Shown here one piece after another: positions 42,632 to 48,573 of a DNA stretch of 53,192 bases. Below the pieces are notes generated by a model. The model ran no database searches. It saw only the letters and a list, made by a program, of their open reading frames with translations, and was not told the origin of the DNA. The position numbers and the translations under genes were made by a program. The stretch spans positions 1 through 53,192 of the forward strand of contig CAKTUU010000013.1 of assembly GCA_934621505.1 (NCBI GenBank), read 5' to 3'. How positions within the stretch are numbered: position 1 is the first letter of the stretch; each line of letters starts with the position of its first letter. The DNA comes from an uncultured Clostridia bacterium. Its GTDB lineage: Bacteria; Bacillota; Clostridia; Christensenellales; Aristaeellaceae.

Positions 42632-42987
42632 GGCTGTCCCTAAAACGCAATGTGATGGTGTTGGTTGCCCTGGCAGCCGTTATCGCCCTGCTCTTCGTGC
42701 TGTTCAATGGAAACCGCACGGAGGGCGCGGGCGTCAGCGTGTGTGTGAATGGGGTGGAGGTGGCGCGATACGCCCTGTCCGCCGATGGTACATACGACCT
42801 GAACGGCGGCACCAACCGGCTGTTGGTTCAGGACGGCCAGGCAAGCATGATCTGGGCGGACTGTCCGGACGGTATCTGCGTGCGCCAGGGAAAAATTCGT
42901 TACACAGGCCAGTGCATCACCTGCCTGCCCAACCGTCTGACCGTGACGGTTTATGGCGGCGACGGCGATGTGGATCTGGTGATTTAA
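42628..42987 (+). CDS. NusG domain II-type membrane-anchored protein
   Basis: A 119-residue protein with one N-terminal membrane segment (about 9-26) and an outer NusG-II-like domain. The typical cysteine-rich motif ADCPDGICVRQGKI...CITCLPNRL is present in its two parts (about residues 78-105). Such proteins often accompany Rnf and flavin-export genes and their role is unknown. It overlaps rnfA by four bases (ATGA). Two cysteine pairs facing outward could be redox active. Confidence 0.82.
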   Translation: MRLSLKRNVMVLVALAAVIALLFVLFNGNRTEGAGVSVCVNGVEVARYALSADGTYDLNGGTNRLLVQDGQASMIWADCPDGICVRQGKIRYTGQCITCLPNRLTVTVYGGDGDVDLVI

Positions 42988-43002
42988 AGGAGCAAGGCAA
43001 AA

Positions 43003-43374
43003 ATGCTGGAATTTTTGGAAAAAGTGCTGCTGACCATTGCGGAGTATGGCATTGTGATTCTGGAACTGATCGGCGTGTTGATTATTCTGGCCACGGTTGT
43101 GCGCTGCCTGATCTGCGCCATTAAGCACAATGGCATTGTGCCGCTGATGCTGGGGAAAAACATCGCCCTTGCGCTGGAATTTATGCTGGGCGGCGAGGTG
43201 CTGCGCACGGTTGTCAGCAAGGACGTGAAAACCCTGGCGATGGTGGGACTGACCATGGTGCTGCGCGCGGCCATGACGGTGCTGATTCACTGGGAAAGCA
43301 GCAACGAAAAGAAAGAAGAAAGCGAAGCCGCCCAAAAGGCGGAAGCTGTGAAAGAGGCAAAGGAAACCTGCTGA
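43003..43374 (+). CDS. DUF1622-like membrane protein
   Basis: A 123-residue protein with three membrane segments and a charged C-terminal tail of Lys/Glu. It resembles DUF1622: ILELIGVLIILATVVRCLICAI, LGKNIALALEFMLGGEVLRTVV and ALRAAMTVLI. It is the last gene of the operon before a strong terminator. Function unknown; its presence in this operon suggests a membrane accessory of the Rnf-like complex. Confidence 0.7.
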   Translation: MLEFLEKVLLTIAEYGIVILELIGVLIILATVVRCLICAIKHNGIVPLMLGKNIALALEFMLGGEVLRTVVSKDVKTLAMVGLTMVLRAAMTVLIHWESSNEKKEESEAAQKAEAVKEAKETC

Positions 43375-43394
43375 CGCGCGGTTCTATTTGCAAG

Positions 43395-43419
43395 CCGGCG
43401 AGAAATCGCCGGTTTTTTT
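43395..43419 (+). terminator. Intrinsic terminator of the Rnf-like operon
   Basis: CCGGCGA (43395-43401), GAAA loop, TCGCCGG (43406-43412), then seven T. Confidence 0.92.
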
Positions 43420-43536
43420 GTATGCTTTCCAATGGCTTGTCCAAAGAAGTGAAAAAATGATTCATCCCATGGAAGGTACATCCAGAAACGTGTCGAAATA
43501 AACAGAACAGCTGTATATCGATAACAGCAGAAAGGA

Positions 43537-44493
43537 ATGACACATATGATTCGTAACGTAGTGGTGGCGGGCGGCGGCGTGCTGGGCAGCCAGATTGCCT
43601 ATCAGGCCGCGTACTGTGGGTTTAACGTGACCATTTGGCTGCGCAGCGAGGGCAGCATTGGCCGCACGCAGCCGAAACTGGACCATCTGAAGCAGGTGTA
43701 CGCCGAAACCATTGAAAAAATGGCCACTCCCGAGGGAAAGAATTTTCAGGATTGGGCCCGGGGCATTGCCGGTCAGGACAGCTTTGACAAGGAACAGTGC
43801 CTGGCCAATTCCGAAAAAGCCTATGCCGGAATCAAACTGGAAACGGACATGAAAAAGGCCGTGGAGGACGCGGACCTGATCATTGAATCCATGGCGGAGA
43901 ATATGGAGGACAAAATCGCCTTCTACCAGAAGCTGGCTCCGCTGTTGCCGGAAAAAACCATCATCGTGACCAATTCCTCTACGCTGCTGCCTTCCAAGCT
44001 GGCCAAGTATACCGGACGGCCTGAAAAGTTCCTGTCCCTGCATTTTGCCAATTCCATCTGGAAGAACAATACCGCCGAGGTCATGGCCCAGAGCAAGACC
44101 GATCCCAAATATTTTGATGAAATCATGCAGTTTGCCCAGGATATTCGCATGATCGCCCTGCCGGTTCGGAAGGAAAAATCCGGCTATCTGCTGAATTCCA
44201 TGCTGGTGCCGCTGCTGTTTAGCGGTATGGATTTGTATGTGAACGGCATCTCCGACCCGGAGAGCATCGACAAGGCGTGGGAGCTGGGCACGGGCGCGCC
44301 CAAGGGGCCCTTCCGCATTCTGGATACGGTGGGCTTGACCACTGCCCATAATATTGTAAAGATGTACCTGAAGGTTCCCTCCTTCCTGGCCCCCTACAAT
44401 TTTAAGGGGATGGATAAGATGCTGAAGGAGTATATCGCCGCCGGTAAGCTGGGCATGGCCTCCGGCGAGGGTTTCTATAAGTACAACAAATAA
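43537..44493 (+). CDS. 3-hydroxyacyl-CoA dehydrogenase family protein
   Basis: A 318-residue NAD-dependent dehydrogenase of the 3-hydroxyacyl-CoA dehydrogenase type. The dinucleotide fold is at the N-terminus (VVVAGGGVLGSQIAYQ). DLIIESMAENMEDKIAFY, TIIVTNSSTLLPSKL and FLSLHFANSIWKNNTAEVM mark the catalytic region, where the usual HFFNP reads HFANS. The C-terminal dimer domain has GYLLNSMLVPLLFSGMDLYVNG and a GEGFYKY end. It may oxidise a 3-hydroxyacyl substrate, giving NADH for the adjacent operon. AGAAAGGAATGACACAT precedes ATG 43537. The usual active-site His is retained. Confidence 0.85.
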   Translation: MTHMIRNVVVAGGGVLGSQIAYQAAYCGFNVTIWLRSEGSIGRTQPKLDHLKQVYAETIEKMATPEGKNFQDWARGIAGQDSFDKEQCLANSEKAYAGIKLETDMKKAVEDADLIIESMAENMEDKIAFYQKLAPLLPEKTIIVTNSSTLLPSKLAKYTGRPEKFLSLHFANSIWKNNTAEVMAQSKTDPKYFDEIMQFAQDIRMIALPVRKEKSGYLLNSMLVPLLFSGMDLYVNGISDPESIDKAWELGTGAPKGPFRILDTVGLTTAHNIVKMYLKVPSFLAPYNFKGMDKMLKEYIAAGKLGMASGEGFYKYNK

Positions 44494-44512
44494 TAGGCCC
44501 CGTTTTGTGAAA

Positions 44513-44545
44513 GAGTCGTTGGCGCTGATGCCAGCGGCTCTTTTT
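44513..44545 (+). terminator. Intrinsic terminator after the dehydrogenase gene
   Basis: An 11-bp stem with G-U pairs (44513-44523 with 44530-44540), 6-base loop, and five T. Confidence 0.9.
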
Positions 44546-44631
44546 CATATCAGGAGGAAGTTCGAGGATTGGCCTTTTGCCATCAAAAATCCATAATAAA
44601 GGAAGCAATTTTGCAAAAGGAGTGAATCCAT

Positions 44632-45243
44632 TTGGAAAAAAACATGATTTTTGGATATGCCCGCGTATCCAGTATGGATCAAAACGAAGCGCGGCAACTG
44701 ATGGCGCTACGCCGCCATGTGCGCAGGGAAAAGAACATTTTTGTTGATAAACAGTCGGGCAGCACCTTTGAGCGGCCGCAATATCAAAATATGCTGGCCA
44801 AAATGCCCAAAGGCGCTGTGCTGTATGTTTTAAGCATCGACCGGCTGGGCAGAAACTATCAGGACATCCAAATGCAATGGCAAAAGCTGACCAGAGAAAT
44901 GGGGGTGGATATTTGCGTCATTGACATGCCGCTGCTGGACACGCGGCGGGACAAGGATTTGATGGGAACCTTTATCGCGGATTTGGTTTTGCAGGTTTTA
45001 TCCTTTGCGGCCCAGAATGAGCGGGAAAACATTCGTCAGCGGCAAAGAATGGGCATTGAGGCCGCAAAGGAGAGGGGCGTTCGCTTTGGCCGTCCGTCCA
45101 AGCCGCTGCCGGATGATTTTGACGAGCTAATTGCAAAATTGGAAAGCCGCGAGCATTCCTTAACGGAAACGCTCTGGCTTTGCAATATGAGCCGCGCTAC
45201 TTTTTACCGCAGAAAAAAAGAACGGGAAAAAGGATGCTCATAA
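44632..45243 (+). CDS. Small serine recombinase, Hin/resolvase-type DNA invertase
   Basis: A 203-residue serine recombinase. The catalytic domain starts IFGYARVSSMDQNEARQL (nucleophile in VSS) and has VLSIDRLGRNYQDI and AQNERENIRQRQRMGIEAAK. The C-terminal helix-turn-helix is ESREHSLTETLWLCNMSRATFYRRKK. This size and layout fit Hin-type invertases and Tn3 resolvases. TTG 44632 is chosen for AAAAGGAG spacing; an ATG at 44644 is also possible. Its stop codon lies inside the first of two inverted sites flanking a promoter-bearing segment, so it is the probable switch enzyme for the next gene. Confidence 0.88.
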   Translation: MEKNMIFGYARVSSMDQNEARQLMALRRHVRREKNIFVDKQSGSTFERPQYQNMLAKMPKGAVLYVLSIDRLGRNYQDIQMQWQKLTREMGVDICVIDMPLLDTRRDKDLMGTFIADLVLQVLSFAAQNERENIRQRQRMGIEAAKERGVRFGRPSKPLPDDFDELIAKLESREHSLTETLWLCNMSRATFYRRKKEREKGCS

Positions 45244-45394
45244 TGTACACTTTTTGATGAAGGTTTTTACCATTATAACAAAAATAGGAATGTCTTGCAA
45301 CTGGTAATTTTCAATCCATTCGACCTGAAATTTGCAAAAAATCCAGAATGAAAACATCCCATACTCCATATGCTCAAAAAGTGTACTTTTTGAG
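45237..45394. other. Invertible DNA segment with hix-like inverted sites
   Basis: Site A (45237-45257) and site B (45374-45394) are inverted copies of a 21-bp sequence with 19 identical bases. Site B is a perfect palindrome around a GT centre (CTCAAAAAGT, GT, ACTTTTTGAG), and site A has AC at its centre (45247-45248), so the pair is oriented for inversion. The arms TCAAAAAGT/ACTTTTTGA resemble Hin recombination half-sites. The 116-bp spacer is AT-rich and holds a promoter. Inversion would redirect the promoter onto the surface-protein gene. Confidence 0.8.
45272..45300 (-). promoter_or_regulatory. Promoter inside the invertible segment (pointing away from the surface-protein gene)
   Basis: On the minus strand: TTGCAA (complement of 45295-45300), 17 bases, TATAAT (complement of 45272-45277). 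I see no comparable promoter on the plus strand of the segment, so the sequenced orientation appears OFF. Confidence 0.75.
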
Positions 45395-45435
45395 AAAGGG
45401 ACATTTTTCCGCTAAGAAGATAAGGGGGTATCGGG

Positions 45436-47082
45436 ATGATTCTGAAAAAACTGGCGGGATTCTTTCTGGCGTTAACCATTCTGGTGGCAAGCATACCTTT
45501 AAGCGCGATGGCCGCTGGCAATAGTACGGTTATATTGCATCCATCGGTAAACCATACCGTGACAGGGGTGAAGGTAAAGGTTGGGGATACCATCGATGGC
45601 CATCCTGTTACGAAAATCAGCGGCTATGACATTACCGTTGATTTGGGAAAATACAATGTGAATAATGATAGATTCCGTCTGCCCTATGCCAGGGAACTGT
45701 GGACAGGCGTGGACAACAATAAGGTAGATTATATCAGCTGGGCGGGAAGCGGAAGCAACCAAAGAAGCGAAGGTGCCAGCGCTTTGTTGGCGAACGGCGA
45801 AAACACGGCCTATTACTACTTTAAGGGCGCGCCTTCCTATTTGACCTTCACCTTGAAATATGACGCGAACGGCGGCACAGGCGCGCCTGCCACGCAAACC
45901 TATACCGCTACATCTCCCTATGAGAAAAGTCATACTTTTACTATTTCAGGCCAGCAGCCTACCAGGGAGGGCTTTACCTTTTTGGGGTGGAGCACTGACA
46001 GAAACGCGACCACGGCGGAACGTCAGCCGGGCGGAAGCATTGTGGTGACAGGCACAACCACGCTGTACGCGGTCTGGCAGGAACAGCAGCCCGCGGAAAC
46101 CTATACTGTCACCTACAAAGATGGAGCCAACGGCACGGCGTTTGCCGATCAGGTGTACAGCGACCTGAAAGCAGGCGACGCCACACCGGCCTTTAATGGC
46201 ACGCCCCAGCGGACAGGCTATACCTTTGTGGGATGGAGCCCGGCTGTGACTGATACGGTCATGGACAACGCTACTTATACGGCCCAGTGGGAACAGCAAC
46301 CCGCGGAAATCTATACCGTCACTTATACAGACGGAGCCAACGGCGAAGCTTTCCCCGATCAGGTGTACAGCAATCTGAAAGCCGGAGAAGCAACGCCCGC
46401 TTTTAACGGCACGCCCCAGCGGACAGGCTATACCTTTGTAGGATGGAGCCCGGCTGTGACAGATACGGTCATGGGCAACGCTACTTATACGGCCCAGTGG
46501 AAACAGCAGCCCGCGACGACCTATACCGTCACCTACAAAGATGGAGCCAACGGCAAGGCCTTCCCCGATCAGGTGTACAGCAACCTGAAAGCCGGCGACC
46601 CAACGCCCGCTTTTAACGGCACGCCCCAGCGGACAGGCTATACCTTTGTAGGATGGAGCCCGGCTGTGACAGATACGGTCACAGGAAATGCTACTTACAC
46701 GGCCCAGTGGAAACAGCAGCCTGCGGCGACCTATACCGTCACCTACAAAGATGGAGCCAACGGCACGGCGTTTGCCGATCAGGTGTACAGCAACCTGAAA
46801 GCCGGAGAAGCAACGCCCGCCTTTAAAGGCACGCCCCAGCGGACAGGCTATACCTTTGTGGGATGGAGCCCGGCTGTAGCCAATACGGTCACAGGAAACG
46901 CCACCTATACCGCCCGGTGGAACGAGCAGGAAAAGCCGGTTCCTCCGGTGGGGCCGGACTCATCCGGTCAACCGCCCAAAACAGGCGATGACAGTCATCT
47001 GCTGCTGTGGGCGGCGCTGATGCTGCTGGCAGGCGGCGGAATGGTGGGACTGCTGCTTCGGAAACGAATTGCTCATAGCTAA
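45436..47082 (+). CDS. Cell-wall-anchored surface protein with InlB-type repeats
   Basis: A 548-residue surface protein. It has a signal peptide (about 1-27, ending SAMA), a unique region (about 28-140), an InlB-type repeat-like module (about 138-215: LKYDANGGTGAPATQTYT, GFTFLGWSTD), then four near-identical 70-residue repeats (YTVTYKDGANG to GYTFVGWSPAV, NATYTAQW). The C-terminus is a sortase signal with PPKTGD in place of LPxTG, a hydrophobic helix and a basic tail. Adhesion is the likely role. No promoter for it is visible outside the invertible segment, and TAAGGGGG precedes ATG 45436. Confidence 0.88.
   Translation: MILKKLAGFFLALTILVASIPLSAMAAGNSTVILHPSVNHTVTGVKVKVGDTIDGHPVTKISGYDITVDLGKYNVNNDRFRLPYARELWTGVDNNKVDYISWAGSGSNQRSEGASALLANGENTAYYYFKGAPSYLTFTLKYDANGGTGAPATQTYTATSPYEKSHTFTISGQQPTREGFTFLGWSTDRNATTAERQPGGSIVVTGTTTLYAVWQEQQPAETYTVTYKDGANGTAFADQVYSDLKAGDATPAFNGTPQRTGYTFVGWSPAVTDTVMDNATYTAQWEQQPAEIYTVTYTDGANGEAFPDQVYSNLKAGEATPAFNGTPQRTGYTFVGWSPAVTDTVMGNATYTAQWKQQPATTYTVTYKDGANGKAFPDQVYSNLKAGDPTPAFNGTPQRTGYTFVGWSPAVTDTVTGNATYTAQWKQQPAATYTVTYKDGANGTAFADQVYSNLKAGEATPAFKGTPQRTGYTFVGWSPAVANTVTGNATYTARWNEQEKPVPPVGPDSSGQPPKTGDDSHLLLWAALMLLAGGGMVGLLLRKRIAHS
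46081..46920 (+). repeat. Four 210-bp tandem repeats in the surface-protein gene
   Basis: Units start at 46081, 46291, 46501 and 46711. Each encodes 70 residues and they differ at scattered bases. High similarity permits gain or loss of units by recombination. Confidence 0.92.
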
Positions 47083-47093
47083 AACAGGCAAAA

Positions 47094-47127
47094 CCCGGAT
47101 GGCTCAAAAACCATCCGGGCGTTTTTT
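47094..47127 (+). terminator. Intrinsic terminator of the surface-protein gene
   Basis: CCCGGATGG (47094-47102) pairs with CCATCCGGG (47111-47119); six T follow at 47122. Confidence 0.92.
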
Positions 47128-47188
47128 GGTCCTTCACTCCGTTTGATTCTTTGAAAAAAAGGCGCTGAAAATACTTTCTTTCGTTCTA

Positions 47189-47197
47189 CATAGCGGA
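47189..47197 (+). repeat. attR core of the lonB element
   Basis: CATAGCGGA, identical to attL. The bases before it (47173-47192) form the left arm of the reconstructed attP palindrome, while those after it continue the lonB reading frame. Confidence 0.85.
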
Positions 47198-48458
47198 CCC
47201 TCTGATTGGCAGCGTACATGACCCCATTTATCAGGGCGCGGGTCCTCTGGGCGTGCAGGGCGTGCCTCAGCCCAAACCGGGAGCAGTCAGCCGCGCCCAT
47301 GGCGGCGTGCTGTTTCTGGATGAAATCGGCGAACTGCATCCTGTGCAGATGAATAAGCTGCTCAAGGTGCTGGAGGACCGCAAGGTGATGCTGGAATCCG
47401 CCTATTATAACCCCGATGATACCAGCGTGCCCCGCTACATTCACGATATTTTTAAAAACGGCCTTCCGGCGGATTTTCGTCTGGTAGGGGCGACTACCCG
47501 CAGTCCCCAGGAAATTTCGCCTGCGCTGCGCAGCCGCTGCATGGAGGTGTTCTTTCGCGCCCTGGAGCCGGAGGAAATCGCGGACATCGCCTATAACTCC
47601 GCCAAGCGGGCGGGCTTTCAAATGGCCCGCAAGGACGCGGAGATGGTGGGGCGCTTTGCCAGTTGCGGCCGGGATGCCGTAAATATTGTGCAGATGTGCG
47701 CCGGGCTGGCCCAAATGGAAAACCGCACGGAGCTTTGCACTCGGGATGTGGAGTGGGTCATTTACTCCGGCCACTATGCCGCCCGCCCCGATCAGAAAGC
47801 GGATACGGAAAGCCGGGTGGGCGTGGTGCATGGGCTGGCCGTGGTGGGCAGCCATCAGGGCGCGACCATGGAAATTGAAGCGGTGGCCCAGCCGGGCAGC
47901 GGACAAATTCATATTACCGGCATTGTGGAGGAGGAGGAAATCGGCACGGAGGGCCGCAAAATCCGCCGAAAGTCCACAGCCCGCAGTTCGCTGGAAAATG
48001 TGATGACCCTGCTGTGCTCCATGGGCTATCCCACCCGGGAATATGATTTGCACATTAACTTTCCCGGCGGCACGCCGGTAGACGGCCCATCCGCTGGGGT
48101 AGCCATGGCGGTGGTGGCTGCCAGCGCCATGACCGGCAGGCCGGTGGACGGCCGAATGGCCGTGACGGGCGAGGTATCCGTTCGCGGGATGGTGAAGCCG
48201 GTGGGGGGCGTACCGGCCAAGGTGGAGGCGGCGGAGCACGCGGGCCTGACCACTGTGCTGATTCCCGCCGATAATCAGATGGAAAAATTTGAGCATACCA
48301 CTATTCTGGTAAAACCTATCTCTACTTTGACGGAAGCCATCGACCTGATGCTGCTGCCGCAAGCAGCCGCTCACCCCACGGAGCCCTCCGTGCCTGCGCA
48401 GCCCGCGCCCGCGGCTGTTCTGGCCGCTGAGGAACAGCCCGCCCTGGGAAAGGCGTAA
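47190..48458 (+). pseudogene. lonB: lonB 3' part, interrupted gene
   Basis: This encodes the C-terminal 422 residues of LonB, continuing the frame from ATA GCG GAC at the repeat. The rest of the ATPase domain has GGVLFLDEIGELHPVQMNKL (Walker B) and LVGATTRSP with the arginine finger region SRCMEVFF. The protease domain has the catalytic serine in DGPSAGVAMA and the lysine in PVGGVPAKVEAA. The N-terminal part with membrane anchor and Walker A is at 31247-31669. No start codon with a ribosome site suits this fragment, so it is unlikely to be translated by itself. Its downstream neighbours lon and yihA keep the conserved lonB-lon-yihA order. Confidence 0.93.
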
Positions 48459-48477
48459 GCCAAATCCTCCCGGGTGC

Positions 48478-48506
48478 TTGCATTTGACCGCAAATGCCGT
48501 TATAAT
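48478..48506 (+). promoter_or_regulatory. Promoter of lon with overlapping palindrome
   Basis: TTGCAT (48478-48483), 17 bases, TATAAT (48501-48506). A perfect palindrome GCATTTG-ACCG-CAAATGC covers the -35 box (48480-48497) and could be a repressor site. It contains one TTTGACC half-site like CtsR boxes, but the expected second copy is absent. Confidence 0.65.
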
Positions 48507-48573
48507 CAGTCAGCGGCTTTTCTTTTCAGGCCGCAAAGTACGCCCTTGGTTTTAGGGCAACGGGAGGAACGGT

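Larger units (their letters stand above)
31669..47197. mobile_element. 15.5-kb serine-recombinase element interrupting lonB
   Basis: Two copies of CATAGCGGA, 15,520 bp apart, bound this segment. Removing one copy with the intervening DNA joins the lonB halves in frame, giving DERSIADPLIGSVHDPIY, which is the normal LonB sequence. A large serine recombinase gene ends 23 bp inside the left end. The cargo is LysR, Rex, a flavin/Rnf-like operon, a 3-hydroxyacyl-CoA dehydrogenase, a Hin-like invertase and a repeat surface protein. I see no phage structural, replication or conjugation genes. Base composition by eye is like the host, except around the invertase and its AT-rich switch. Confidence 0.9.

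Noticed and set aside
44632..45243. The small serine recombinase as integrase of the lonB element
   Set aside because: It lacks the large recombinase and zinc-ribbon domains and is far from either boundary, while inverted hix-like sites adjoin it. The large recombinase at 33319-31700 is the better candidate.
46081..46920. CRISPR-like direct repeats
   Set aside because: The repeats are 210 bp, contiguous and in phase inside a surface-protein gene, with no spacers or cas genes.
31669..47197. Prophage or conjugative element identity for the lonB insertion
   Set aside because: No capsid, tail, terminase, relaxase, type IV secretion or replication gene was seen between the repeats.
31247..48458. 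lonB as an ordinary frameshifted pseudogene
   Set aside because: The two halves meet exactly at a 9-bp repeat with no lost codons, and a recombinase gene and attP-like arms lie at the break. Random decay would not give this.
48484..48506. TTGACC plus TATAAT as the lon promoter
   Set aside because: The spacing is only 11 bases; TTGCAT at 48478 with 17 bases fits better.
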